Positions 1 through 12,700 are shown, counted from the stretch's first letter. The stretch: 41,522 bases of DNA from Terfezia claveryi (GCA_015179025.1 WHUX01000338.1:1-41522); one strand, 5' to 3'. A program made the numbers and translations. The notes: generated by a model not told the origin, from the sequence alone.

Positions 1-1002
1 GGATAAGCTCTGTTTTTAATATGAATTACGGAAACACGTGAAAGCATACCAAAACTATTCCGAGTGACACGAATTTCACAGCTTCAGCGGAGCGATGGGG
101 CTGTGCTGACTGCCAAAGGGGAGGAACGACTACGCCAGGTGATCAATGATGAAAGTGTGTTGTGATTTGCTGTGCAGCAGTTTCTTAAAAATTATAACGA
201 TCACTTGGTGTTTAGACAAAGTTGCAACCTTTACACCGCAATTGCCCCCATTTCCAAATGACAAAATATGTCTAGACTGTAGCAATTTCTCCACAAATCG
301 TAAGTTATATAGAACTTAAGTCATTAATTATTGCCGAAGTGGGCTTGACATCTTTTAAATTTGGCATGATTTTCATTTACATGCCAGACTGTATAAAAAA
401 ACAATACCTCCAGATAGGTATGTATTAGGTGACGGGGTAACCAAACTTTTTGGCAAATGGTTCAGTTCTCGGTGTAAGAGTGCCACTTATGAATAGCTTC
501 ATGATGAAAGAGGCATTCAAAATAACAGATGTACCCCAGCCTCGAAGGATATACCGGTACCCATAACTTTTATCTCTCCCACAGCTGAATATTCCACTTT
601 AGATGACACCTCCGGGTGCTCTATAAGTGCAAATGTCCCTAGGATGGTTTCTCTCAGTAGACACACAGTGTTCTTCGTTATATTATAGCACATCACCTCT
701 TCATTCAAATCGCAGCCTTGCTGGAGATGGAGCACAGCACTACTTTGGATGCTGTCATCTGTCGGTAGCACTACTGCAAACGAACATCAACCCAACAACG
801 CACAAGTAAACATTTTTCAAAACGCAATTTCGGCTCAAGGCTCACAGCCAGGCAGCGATCAATTGCACTGACTTTACAGGGTCCACCAATCCTTTGGAAT
901 AGAAAAGGAGAGACTAGTTCCACTAAAGCCACTAAGGAAACCGCTCATGGTGACAAGGCCAGTCCGGTAGTCCTCGCAGCCCCCCAATCACCCCAGCCAG
1001 CC
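1..1002. other. Upstream non-coding sequence
   Basis: No convincing gene is seen. The sequence is A+T-rich with only short random reading frames. Around 436-470 there is a stretch (ACCAAACTTTTTGGCAAATG) that resembles the inner part of the Tc1-like terminal repeat found at 37.1 kb, but no partner end was found. The last 100-200 bases presumably hold the promoter of the Ubp16-like gene. Confidence 0.5.
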
Positions 1003-2781
1003 ATGCCTGGTGATAGGAACCTCACCATCGTCTACGCAGGTGCCGCCTCACTCGCAGCGATTACTCTCGTCTATGTCTTCAGCCCTTCATTCGCAATCGA
1101 CAGCCACAATACCTCATTTAGTCAACGACAAAAGGGTGTAGTGGGGTTGGTAAATACTGGAAATGATTGTTTTGTAGGTTTTTGTCACTCAAAGTTTGAC
1201 AAAACACTCATCAGAGCTAATTTCAACCCCACCTAGATAAATTCCACGCTTCAGGCCCTCGCCGGGCTACCTGAGCTTCGGGAATACCTCATTCATCGGG
1301 GTCGCATAGCAAAGGAAAGTGGAGAATTTAGCAAGAAATCATTTTTATCAGGAGCCTTGAAGGACATCTTGGATAAATTGAATGAGAAGCCGATCCGGAG
1401 GAAGGTAATATCAGCACGGTCATTTTTGACCGTGTTGGAGGCCATTTTTAACCAGAGATATCGAGAGCCCAGCAGGATGCGCATGAATTTTTACAGATCG
1501 TGGCGGAGAAGTTGGCGGAGGAGTACTATGCCATGGAGAAATTCAAGAAGGAGCGGGAGAGGAAAATAGAAGCAGAGGAAGCTAGTGGCAGTGTACAGCA
1601 ATTGAATGGGTTCAAGAGAAGCTAGAGTCAGATTTGGTAGGGGAGTACGGAATGCCGTTAGAAGGAACCCTTGAGTCGGAAATTGAGTGTATGAAATGCC
1701 ACTTCAAAACGAAACCGGTACAGTCGAAATTCATGGTTATGACACTCTCCGTTCCTTTAAAGGTTCATTCCCTCAGCTTATATATAAATCAACCCTATTT
1801 GTGGACTGATTCCTAGCTGGGGCCTTAGACAAGTGCTACACTGAATGATTGTATCGACGGTGCTTTTACCACGGAATATATCGACGACTTCCAATGCGAC
1901 AAGTGCCGCCTGCAGCATGCTATCAGTCATTATGAAGCAAAATTGTCAACCTGCAAGCCAAGGGAGCGAGAAGTGATTCAAGATTCTATTTCCCGCCTCC
2001 AGCAGGCTCTTGATAACGACCCCCAATCCCCCCCGGCAAGTGTCCCTCTTCCTCCTTCTTCTCCGGCAATCCGCTCTAGAATAGCAAAACGGACATGTAT
2101 GTCAACCTACCCAGCAGTGTTCGTCATTCACCTCTCGAGGTCAATATACGAGCACTCCCTCGCCTCCAGAAAGAACGTCTGTAAAGTTTCATTCCCGGAA
2201 TATCTATCAATGGGTGGTTTTATGGATAGAAGAGGGTATAAGCTACAGTGTGTGGTAACGCACAAGGGTGGACATGAAAGTGGTCATTATGAGTGTTTCA
2301 GGAGACATAATGTTTGGCCGGCACCGTTCTCAACCCCCATCAACCGAGTCCCGGAGGCACTATTCCTGGGACCCCTGCAATATCTGTGACCCCTAGTGGA
2401 AGTGCGGCTCCATTGATAAAGGAGACGTGTGAAGCAAGGAATTCGATTTCTGAAAGCAACTGTTCTGTATCTCCAATAACTCCCATATCACCATCCTTGA
2501 GTGTCCCGACACAGGTTGGGGACGACAGGCCATCATCGCCTGCTTCTATACGAACAGTCACATCTGCTACGCCCACAGGGCTTGAGCCCCCATCACCGTC
2601 TTCGTCATCACCTACACCTTCTAAGGTGGACTGTGAACGTAAAAAGAAGAAAGTCAAGAAGAACAACAAGTGGTGGAGGATAAGTGACGAGAAGATTAAG
2701 GAAGCAAAGACAGACGATGTCCTCTCGCAGCAAAAGGAGGTATATCTTTTGTTTTATGAAAGGATGCGAGAGGATCGCTAG
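1003..2781 (+). CDS. UBP16: Ubp16-like ubiquitin C-terminal hydrolase, frameshifted
   Basis: A cysteine protease that removes ubiquitin. Yeast Ubp16 and animal USP30 are anchored in the mitochondrial outer membrane. The N-terminus has a hydrophobic segment (about residues 9-30) followed by the Cys box GLVNTGNDCF (Cys about residue 56). Further on are QQDAHEFLQIV, a zinc-type CxxC pair (IECMKCHF, FQCDKCRL), the His box GGHESGHYECFRR, and a C-terminal WWRISDEK...LLFYERM block. Exons read as 1003-1173, 1237-1762 and 1829-2781, with clean GT-AG introns (1174-1236, 1763-1828). The frame breaks three times: near 1456 (NQR/ISRAQQD), near 1605 (before WVQEKLESD) and near 2330-2345 (after the His box). 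Each break is repaired by one missing base. With three bases restored the coding length is 1653 nt, or 550 aa, and every catalytic box is present. It is either a very young pseudogene or an intact gene with consensus deletions. The same lesion type in TBP favours the latter. Confidence 0.92.
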
Positions 2782-3319
2782 ACTTTGCACGTGTTTTTCT
2801 GAGTATTAAGCCAGGAGGGGTACATAGCTCTTTTGTGGTATTCAGGGGCAGCATGTAGCGGGACCAGTTGCTCCATCATATACATATATAGTCAGCGATC
2901 GTAAGTATTAGCACGAAGACATTTTGACACCGGAATGGACCAAAATTGACCCATTTGCAAAAATGGGTAAAAATACTTCCTGACCTACTTCATGTGCAAC
3001 CAGACTGCTTTATCCCAAACACCAAGTTGAACCACTTTCAAATTCAAAAAGTGCCAAGCCCCATACAATTTTATGAAATTTGGCAAAATGGGCACTGTAG
3101 AGTAAAATATTTATTCCAAGCTATGCTCGAGTGCTCTTAGAAAAAAATAAGGTGGAGAGTTAACCAGTAATTTGAGGAGCAATTGCTAATAATCTAGCTA
3201 TTTTCTCCGCCTCGTGCTAACACTAATGACATAGAACAATACGTCAGCTGGAACAAACATATCACGCCCAAGGGTAATCTGGGGAATAATGTTAGTCTGG
3301 TGCCAACCAGACTAGAATA
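2782..3319. other. Spacer between UBP16-like gene and ARPC5
   Basis: No gene seen. It contains a perfect 8-bp stem hairpin at 2949-2968 (ACCCATTT/AAATGGGT). A sequence ending ...CACTGTA at 3093-3099 looks like a Tc1-type terminus, so 2949-3097 may be a decayed miniature element. A 9-bp palindrome sits at 3293-3314, just upstream of ARPC5. Confidence 0.45.
3293..3315. repeat. Palindrome containing a dispersed 15-mer
   Basis: Arms TAGTCTGGT (3293-3301) and ACCAGACTA (3306-3314) flank a GCCA loop. The right half, TGCCAACCAGACTAG (3301-3315), is one of three exact copies in the window, all in the same orientation. The palindrome looks like two transposon ends brought together by internal deletion. 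It lies five bases before the proposed ARPC5 start codon. Confidence 0.6.
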
Positions 3320-4148
3320 ATGTATGGAGACCAGAATAGCAGCGGAACGAGTCAGGTGAGACTTATATATGCCCTATGCGGCTAGCTCCTCTCTGGGAGT
3401 CAACAGCACTCCCCGTTACAAATCCCCTATTGACTCGACATACAACAATATCATCCCTATTCCCCAACCAGACCTTACAAACGGGTTGCCTTTAACCTCC
3501 AATCCACAATGTCCCCCCCCTAACAGCAAACTACCGCCTAATCGACATTGACGCTCTCGACGCTGAGGCACAGTTCCCACCCGAGCTACTAAACCCCCCA
3601 TGTCCGCCCGTAGGTATCTCCGAGATTCAAGGGCTCGCGGGTCAATGCCGGCAGCTATTGCAGCGAGGAGACCAGGAAGGGGCGTTGAAGGTTGCTTTGA
3701 AGAATGTGCCATACGGGGGGATGAGGCGGGAAAGGTATGTCAGCTGCCACTCAACTACCTACCACCAATTCCAATTCCCAAATATACCTTCTCCAAATCT
3801 TCCAAGCGAGGTTGCCTCCAAATCCATCATCTTCTGGAATTTTATCTTATAAGTTAACGCCTCACTGCACATTTACAGGAGCTCCACCTCCAAACAATTC
3901 TAGAAATCCTCTCGTCAATCCGCTCCTCCGAAATGGCAAACACGTTATCCCGCCTATCCAGTCTACCAAATGGCACTGAGCTTCTCGACATTCTTACAAA
4001 ATATATCTACAAAGGCATGAAAGACGCCTCCTCTGGGGCTGGAAGCGGTGGAAAAATGTCCGTCTTACTGAGCTGGCATGAGAAGGTGGTGGATATAGCA
4101 GGGGAGGGGAGTATCGTGAGGTGTATGACTGATAGGAGGACTGTATAA
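3320..4148 (+). CDS. ARPC5: Arp2/3 complex subunit 5 (ARPC5), one-base frameshift
   Basis: The smallest subunit (16 kDa class) of the Arp2/3 actin-nucleating complex of cortical actin patches. Recognisable blocks are YRLIDIDALDAEAQF at the N-terminus, QGLAGQCRQLLQRGDQEGAL, ELHLQTILEIL, and the conserved C-terminus LLSWHEKVVDIAGEGSIVR...MTDRRTV ending at 4148. Exon 2 is 3527-3734 and exon 3 is 3879-4148, separated by a 144-nt intron (GTATGT...TTACAG). Exon 1 is less certain. ATG at 3320 with a donor at 3351 gives the right phase; the stronger-looking donor at 3356 does not. In exon 2 the run GGGGGG (3715-3720) is one G short: the family sequence VPYGGDEAGK/ELHL needs seven G. Restoring one base gives about 169 aa and makes the intron phase match exactly. 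Identity is certain; the N-terminus and the frameshift are not settled. Confidence 0.92.
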
Positions 4149-4629
4149 AGGAGTGCGGTAGTGGTTGAATGGGGACTGACGAATGGTGTAGTTCGTGGGA
4201 GTGTACGAGAATGGGGGTTATATATGAAGATAGTGCGGCTGCTCGTATTGTGTCTACGGTTTGTTTATTTTACGCTACACAAGAAGTGATAAACTGATCG
4301 GGGCGTATACCAAAAATCATGATATCATAACTCCCACATAGTGAATTTCAAGACACCTGCCTGCTAAGCAGATATATATGTACAGCCAGACTAATATATG
4401 TCTGCTATGAAGGGGGAGGGGGTCTGCTATGTGGGGGGGGGGAGAGGAAAGGGGTCTGCTATTGTGTAAATATTGGCTAAAGTGAGGTGGGAGAAGAACG
4501 CTATTAAATAGATAATATAAAGTAATTTCCTGTCACCCATTTCCTTCCACCTCTGCCCTTACAACCCTGAGCTTTGTGGCAATCCGGGCTCCGTATCTCC
4601 CTTAGCGTTGCCCCTTGTCCCAAATATTA
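4149..4629. other. Spacer downstream of ARPC5
   Basis: No gene seen. It holds A+T-rich and G-run-rich low-complexity sequence (for example a run of nine G around 4434-4442). It probably contains the ARPC5 3' end. Confidence 0.5.
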
Positions 4630-5781
4630 CTACCCCGTCCGGGCCATGTGTCCCAACTTGCATCCTCTCCTGGGGTTCAGCACTACTACTACTGTAGTCC
4701 CTTGTATACACCTCTGAAACCGAGGCCAGCCTTGACTGATCAACAGAACTGGGTCCCAGTGATGATTTAATAAATCAATGCCTTCATATCCACCTGACTG
4801 AGGCGCGTATTTCCAGTCTCTCATAATAATAATATTGTTCCGTATCCAGCGGGTGTAGCAGCAGCTTTGCGCTCGTTGGTGCACAATTGCCGGGGAGATC
4901 TCAATCTGTGACCAGCCAATCGCTTGAGGTACAGAGACGGTTCCACATGAGAGTAGCAAAACATAGGGCAGATGCAACGATAACAAAGACTTCAAAAAAG
5001 TACGGAGTGTATACATACACCTGCTCTCTGCCGCTGTATCAGGTTGGCGCGAAGAAGTAGTACTGAGATGCGAGTACGAGGGTGTTGGTAACAATATTAG
5101 ATATTCAAGAACTTACAGTGAGGTTCCAAAACTCATAAATAAGGATACAGCTGAGGAACAGAGGCAATACGCAAAGAACTAATGCATTTACGCATACACC
5201 TTGCGTGACTCGAAGATACAGAGTTATGAGTTTTGTCTGTTTTCTATCCTAACGTTAGTTACATTCCTATATACAAATAGAATCTAGGAGACCCTACGCA
5301 ATTCATATAAGAATAGCATAGATTTCCCTCATATAAGAAAGATGTACCGGACATTCGCTCACCTAACCAGATAGAATTCCTCACAGACCAATGTAAGCTT
5401 CAGCCCAAGCATAGTTTTCTCCATCCTTACTTCTTCATCTCCTTGCACGAGTTTATATGTCCACGAAATCCGGTATACCCTGTTAATTGTGTTACTACCC
5501 CTATTTGGGATCGAGAGCGAATGATGTCTCCACTACCTAAAACATCTAGAAGACATAAGGCCATATGGTTTGCAAACAAGAAAAATACCTACAATAGCGA
5601 CGCACAGGTCGTCCCACCATAACTTCGTGCGGAACCGAGTCCTGGAGAACATCCGTAGAACCACTGCTGCTATGGCTAAATTGACGACAGGGTGGGCTGC
5701 AGTCCGGAGCTGCGAGACTTTACCAAACATTGCCTTTGCAAGGGAGTTTGGTATGCCCTTTAACCTCAGTAAATCGGCCAA
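4630..5781 (-). CDS. Fungal rhodopsin/PTH11-like membrane protein, probably decayed
   Basis: The 5' part on the minus strand (5781 downward) encodes a membrane segment followed by a short loop: HPVVNLAIAAVVLRMF then SRTRFRTKLWWDD. This is the hallmark of the fungal seven-helix rhodopsin/SAT4/PTH11-like family (xxYxRxRxxxxxxWDD). Further blocks fit the same family order: GLKLTLVCEEFYL (about 5420-5370), TKLITLYLRV (about 5240), and a segment with SQIEISPAIV (about 4915), resembling the IE-motif near the last helix. Plausible introns separate them (for example GTGAGC... from about 5361 and GTAAGT at about 5115). I could not assemble one continuous frame with all seven helices. It may be a decayed gene or a gene with base deletions. 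The C-terminal end given here is a frame end, not a supported stop. Confidence 0.4.
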
Positions 5782-8700
5782 AGATACTGAAATTCAAGTC
5801 CCCTATGGTGCATTCAAGAGCAGATCAACGTCTGTAGCCATCTCATAATCAAGATAGAGTTGGAAATGGGGTATAGCAAATACTTCATAAACAAGAAATT
5901 GACAAGAATATGTGACCAAGCATAGAGTCCAGCAACATTCTCCGCGCTCACTCATTCTAAAAGCAAGTTCGTCATTATAATTTGCAATTGCGTAAACTCG
6001 GATCCGCATAGCTGGAGTAAGTAAGCTTATAAGTTTGTGTCCTCCACGTTAGCACACAGCATCCCACAACGAGAGAGGAAGCGACTTCCTGGTGCCAGCT
6101 GGACGTGAGGCGCATTATTGTGCATGCCGATATCTTCCTTCTCACTGCTCCATAGGTGCTGTCGATGATAAAAGTGTGGTGTGAAAACATAGAGCAGTAC
6201 CGCGTGTTCAGCTTTTTTTTTTTGTAGAACGAAAGGGCTGAAAGGCGTGCAGTACTTCGGATTCGTGGTTCAACGCACGGGTTGCAAAGAAATGTTCAGC
6301 TGAGCGAGACTGAGGTACATAGGTAGGTATATTTGTGCGTGGCAGGGGTCTGCTGGGCTGCATGTCTCACAGATACTCCCTGGTTGGTACCTCGCTGTAC
6401 AAAATGGGCACATATATTTATGCATGACTGCTTCCATGGGATAACTTCCTGTGGTTGATAAGATGCTCGAGATGTCCTTCCTATGTACGTGTGCATCGTA
6501 GGATGAATCCCTGCATAATACATCTGAGTAATCTACAGCATTGATTACCCTCAATAAGACTACGGTACGGCCAGAATCAGCATACCCAATACTATTGACC
6601 TTAAGCATCTATAACCATATTAAGTCAGTGCTGAAGGAGGAGCTTGCAAATATAAAACGGGATGTTTTTAAAACTAGGACACATAGCTTGTGCATAATAT
6701 GAGCAATTCCGAGCCCTTGTGGAATCAATCAATTCCACCTCATCTTAACTAGGTCACTCCCCTAGTCAGCAGCGTCCTCAACACACATGGAGAGGCTTCC
6801 GTTTGCTAAGAGTTATCATTGAATACAACTCCAATTTGGGCTCTAAGGGTTTCTTTAATCGCGAAGGTATGCTAGCATTTTCCCGGCTAAAGCACTAAAC
6901 AATAAGGTTGATGCCACAAAGTTGGGAGTCAAAGAAGACCTCAAGAAGCATAATAAAGATTGCAATGAATATATTCCAAGGGTGGAAGACAATCACAAGG
7001 AGGTGGGTAGATAAGGAAGAGTTTGGGGATTGCAAGGGTGGCCCAATACATGGGAGCACAAGCTAATAAAGGGCAATTAGATATGGGACGAGGACTATCC
7101 AAGTCAGTGATATAATCATGTTGTAGCTCTGTGGCATCTTGCTACGAGGATCTAGGAATCTCTTCCAGTATTTTTTAAGTACACAACTCGTCCGTTGACT
7201 TTGACCACGACTATCCATCGCTTAAGCTGACGCTGTCCTCACAGAGGTAAGTTTTATGCTCACAGAGCTTGTTTCGCTATACTATCGGTGCAGATCAGAA
7301 ACGAGCAAGAGGGATGCATCCACTAAGTGTGATTTTGATACGCAAGAGCTGATGCACAAAAACCATCGTGGAGCTGCTGATAGAGTAGTTGACATAAATA
7401 TAACCCTGGTGAAGGATAAGTTTGCTAAGGAGTTGGGAATATTGGGAAGAAACCTACAGCGAAGAGTGCATGATGTGGAATTTTTTGTCCCCTTTCCATA
7501 AATCTTGAATTCGTTAGGAATTAAGAATTGTGTAAATGAATTGTTTCTGAGTGGAATCATTTTTGCTATAAGTTTATAGCAAAGATCAACAGATCAATAA
7601 AATCTCCAATAGATTATACTGTTATTAGGGGGCCATGGAGTGAGGACTTTTTATAATGATCATCTTAAGCCCCCCCCCCCCCAACTTTCAGTGTCAATGA
7701 GAGAGCCATGACTGTCGACATCACAGGGGGCCTGTGTGTATATAGTCTCGATCTTCTGGGTGGCCGTTGCCATCAGTTTGGATGGAGATGCAAATAGAGA
7801 TCGTAAACAATTGATTAATGTATAGTTCTAATTACACCAAACCTGCCACTATCGAAAAAATCATGAAATATTAAGGGAAGCAAGCAGGAAGCTCTAAATC
7901 TGGAATTCCTCCAAGAACTGTTCCTTTGATATCTAGGAAATCTAACATGCCGAACCGTATTTGCGTTGTACAGATAGTTAAGAATGTGGGTCATGTACAG
8001 TAGCTTCTCATACAAATTTGTATGGTGACGGCATGTACCCATGATCCCTTCCCCCCAACTTGCAACAGCTCCGGACATTCCTTGAGTGGAGAAGAAGGGG
8101 AGATATTAGTATTCTGGATAATGCCAATCTGAACCTAGAAGCATTAAACAATCGAGGGCGTTGGCGAGTTTTGATGAATGACTGTACCTTAGGAAATGGC
8201 ACTGACAATATTTTACTCTTTCCGTGAGAACGAGGGCTGGACGTCATGACTGAATAAACATGGCATTATTAGATGGACTCTAGATTCTAGCCTCAAACGT
8301 GCTCTGTTGTTACATACTCAATATTCACGAGTTCGAACCTCGAAAAGGTAGTCTCTTGACTAGGTATTAGAAAGTACAGTAGTCGTCTGTGTATGCAGTG
8401 ATGGTAGAGCAACATGTCTAGTTCGATGGAGTTGATAATATCAGGAGCCAATGACCAAGGCGAATTTTGAAAATCGGAATGAAAATAACCAAAAAATCAT
8501 GCAATTACGCATCTCAAATTTGCTTACAGGGCCAAACTAATAATAATATGTACCACAAGTGGGGCTGTGAATTGCGCCTTCCCGGCTTGGTTTCATATGT
8601 ATGGATGGATGGATGGATGTACGGTACCCACGAGTTTATTCTTCAGGCCTCACACGAAGATCAGATGCATGTTGAATAGGTTTTGGCATATATTTTGAAT

Positions 8701-9725
8701 TGACCCTATTCAGCCTTCGACGATATACCAGTATTTCTTATGTGGCATGTATGGCTCTGCTCATATTGGAGTTAATGGCTGAGTTCGGGACACGGCGCCT
8801 GACGTACTGTATATATTTGGTGATTTGTGTTCGGCGGGCGTGGCCTACCTATCGTTTCCATATCCGTTATATTCGGCCAGAGCCGTGTAGAACATTAAAA
8901 GTGTAGAACATTAAATTGATGACCGCTAGCTAAGTAAGTATCTTATGCAGGTAGAGCAGGTTATGACTCTGCAAAAGCATCATCGTTATGTCAAGTACTT
9001 GCGTAGCCCGGCAAGGCCAAAAGGTTACCTGAACACGGCACTCCACTATCATCAATTGTACCTATTCATGAGAGTTTAATATTCTGCTGCAGTGCGCTAC
9101 TATCTCATGCTCAAGGACCTGGCAGACTTGCAGACGCATCATCTATGTGGCCAGGTATTTGTAACGTGCCTCCGTAAAATCGCGACTCCTCCGCCCCCGA
9201 GTCCAGACTAATTCTAGAACAGAGGGAAGCTACTAGCTGGAATGCACCGATGTAGTGCTAAGATGTAACAATATCCCAGCGGCTTGGAGGTGCGTGGGTT
9301 CACACGGAGATCTTTTTTCCTCGCATGCCAGCAATGGCCCCAGGTTCTGTTCAAGGCGTCAGCCACAGCGGAGGGAGATCCCATACAGCCAGCACTCTTA
9401 AGTACCAACACCCAGGTCAGCTTCTTGAATTGATAAAGTTACAGAGCACTGCACAGTCACTGGACTGGGAAACCAATTTCTTCATTCTCTGACACAACAG
9501 TTGCTGACCTCAATCGATCGTTATACCCGCTGGCCCCGGCGTCCAGTCCCTCGTCCACAAACTTTTCTCTCCCATTCCGTGAGACTATTTAGCGGACATT
9601 TCTCGTGAACTCTGGGTTGCAATTGGTGTTCTTGGGTCAAGTCATTCGGCCGACAACAGGAATCGAGTGACCAGAACGCTGCTGGACCGGCCTGCTGCTG
9701 CATCACGAAAAAGCACGAGGATACA
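5782..9725. other. Gene-poor 3.9-kb region
   Basis: No gene can be supported. A Lys/Glu-rich open stretch at about 6900-7010 and an 81-codon ATG frame at 7256-7501 look protein-like, but match nothing I recognise and have no conserved motif. A run of 13 C (7670-7682) and an ATGG tetranucleotide tract (about 8601-8617) are present. The final 200 bases are the likely promoter of the DUF1765 gene. Confidence 0.4.
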
Positions 9726-12700
9726 ATGCCCGTATTGCTGGGGTTTATTAATAATAATAATAATAATAATGCTGCTAGGAACCCCCCTTCGGAAATTTCC
9801 CGCTCCATAACGTTGTCCAGGCGTAGGCAGAGGAGAAATACTGGGGATACTGGGACATTCAAGTTACAGGAACCGGCAAATTCACGAAATACGGCAAAAC
9901 CTTTCCATATTACAGCCTCTGCAGACAAATGTAGCCCAACGCTCGCAGAGCTGAAAATTACCCCACCATTCCCTGCGCTCAAGCTGTCGTCTCTCTCGTT
10001 ACGGTCCAAGTCGAATCCCAGAGCTTCCAGGCATTCCTCTAGGTCCCCTTCGCCGACTTCTGACCCTGTCTTTTCACCTGTTGTGGCCCCATCCCCCATA
10101 ATAACACGGACAACCAGCAACGGAGATGGTCTCATCTCCTCCGACTTACTATGCCACGGAGATTACTGGTCAGAGGATCAAAGCAGCGATAACCAACTAA
10201 CACCCTCGGGCACCACAAGAAAGCTTTGGGGCAGACGGAGTTCGGAGCACATCGGTGTGACTCCAGAAACTCTTACCGACACCCCGCGGATCACGATCAC
10301 TGCGTTCCCGCAACCTGCGAATACAATGGCTGGAATTGAATCGTCTCTACAAGCTTTCCCGGGCGAGAATCTGCCGGCTCCTGGGCTGACTCGTTCGGTT
10401 TCTGAGTCGATTGTGAACTTCGCTCGACGCTCGTGGAGTTCACCAGCTGTGTCCAGGTCTTCATCCCCCAGTTCTCGAGATGCTGTGAGTACAAAGTCTG
10501 GCGACTCTTCCACGACTACCAGCTCCACATCCTCCGCCCCCCCCGCTACAGTCAATGGTGAGGGAACTACCACCCCAAAGCCCAAGTTTAATAGGCGGAA
10601 CTCAATATCATCTTTGACTAAGAGTAGACGGCCTATAAGCAGTATGTTTGGAAAGTCAGCTGCTTCAGAGGCTACTGTTCCAACCATGAAGTCGCAATCT
10701 CTCTCGGCTGAGAATTCGCCTCTTAGACTTCCTGGAAGGAAGGTGAAAGACGAACTATGGGATACCTTTCGGGCGTTGGAAAGTGATTACAATAGGTAGG
10801 CAAGGCTGATGTCCTATATGAGAAGATTAATACTAAGAGAGCAGAAGATTTCAGAATAAGTCAAGTCCTGAGAAGGCCAAAATAATACGGCAATCCCTCA
10901 TCCCATTCCTGCGAAATTCTGCGCAGATCACATGTAACAACATTGAACCAGATGAGCTTGATAGAAGGGTGCGGCTGCTCCACCGATGGTGGACTGGGCT
11001 TCTTGCACAACTCCAAAACCGTAGTCCATCGGCGATAGCTGGGTCAGACAGACCCTTGTATTTGGAGGGAGTCTCTGCATTACTGTCTAGGCCTGAATGG
11101 AGACCTCCCCAATCGGAATTTTCTCCACTTCCTGAACAGATAATCAAATCTCAGTCTTCGGCCTCATTGTCATCCGATTCATCTCGTTACTCCGTTGAAA
11201 AGTCAGTCCAGCACAATATCAAATCCCTTTTTACCCGGACCATCATAGATACGCTTGCGTATGCTGTTGATAAGATGGGGCAGCGTACAGCTCCTGCAAG
11301 CGTTGTAGCATTTGCTGGGAAAGTGGTTGCATATGCATTCTATTTTTGCAATGGTACAGCGGAGGTACTGATAAGTTTATGGAATATACCTGCTGCCACA
11401 TTGAAGAGGGTATTACAACAAATTGGTATCCAACGAAGCACAGATCTGCATCACATATATGATGAAGTTGTCATAGGATTTCCTGATTGCCTTCAGCCAT
11501 TGAGCTTCACAAACTTTGCCGGTGCATTGAGGCAACTTAAGAAAACAGTCAAGCCACCTCTTGGAAATACTGTCGACTGGTATGGTGCTTGGGTTAACCG
11601 ATGGCTTGGACGAGATTCCGATCTGCTATTCGTGTTTCTCAAGTACTACCATATGCTATTATGCGGGTTTATGCCACCAGAGACATCTGAACTATCTCAA
11701 GCCTGCGCGCCCGGTTTCATCTTCATACAGGCCCATATGCTAAACATCATGGATTCGACATTACACAGCAAGCCACAAAAGATAGTCCCAGGCCCACTAG
11801 GATCGTCCATCACATTTGACGATGTATTGGCCAAAGCATCTACCCTTGCTGTCCCAACACATAGGACAATGGCGGAAAACAAACTGATAGTGCTACTACG
11901 GGATGTGTTGGCAGATCGTCAATTATGTTCTGCTAAATGCCGCGCAATGCTTTCTAAATCATTTTCCACCATGTTGATGGCTGCTGCCCAGAGGACAAAA
12001 GTCTTTGACTCAGATGCTTGCTTTACACTTTGCGATATGGTGGAGGAGATATTGCCTATTCTAAATTATTCGGAGAGGCTAGAAGGTGGTGGTACCACAT
12101 ACATCGATTGGCCCTTCTGGTTGGATGTGTTCAAGCGGATGTCCAATTGTGATAACAATATGACTGAACTACGGCTAATATGTATGGTTTTTACCATATG
12201 GGGACTACTCATCGAAGAAGATGGGCGCAAACGTAGCCTTTGTATGGATTGGTTATTGTCCCCTCCGACCTGGGAGCGATTTTTCTGCCATTGGTGTCCA
12301 ATGGTGAGAGCATACTTCATGCGGCTGATTTGCTGGAGGTTGGCCAGATTTACGGGAACCGAGTCAGGGAAAACAGACAAGTAAGGGCCCACAACGCGGA
12401 TCATTTCTCCTTAGCCTACTGACTATAATGCAGAGAAATATTACAAACTGCTTCCCTACGGCTACGCACATGCTTTGCCCATCATACTAGGCTCAAGGAA
12501 AAGGCAGAGAAAGGGTTAATTGCACTGCCATCGACAAACCCGAGCCTTCCAGCCCCAGGAAGAAGGCTGATCATTCTCAGGAATGATGCGATTGTTCCAC
12601 CCCCAGGCATATTATATGCGGAGGATGGACTCATAAGCCTCAATACAACAATAGCGCCTGTAGGGAAGGCCAGATCATCAACTGGGCAGTTATCGCCAGG

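Noticed and set aside
7256..7501. 81-codon ATG frame with a hydrophilic translation
   Set aside because: It is too short and unrecognised, with no flanking exons that extend it convincingly.
8330..8440. tRNA-like signals (GTTCGAAC near 8333 and TGGTAGAGCA near 8404)
   Set aside because: The A-like and B-like boxes are in the wrong order or spacing and no cloverleaf can be drawn.
8950..9040. GGTAGAGCAGG followed by GGTTACCTGAAC, vaguely tRNA-like
   Set aside because: It has no proper T-loop consensus and no acceptor stem pairing.
9521..10687. Two long minus-strand frames over the DUF1765 5' exon
   Set aside because: They have low-complexity translations and no motifs; the plus-strand frame is continuous with the conserved core.
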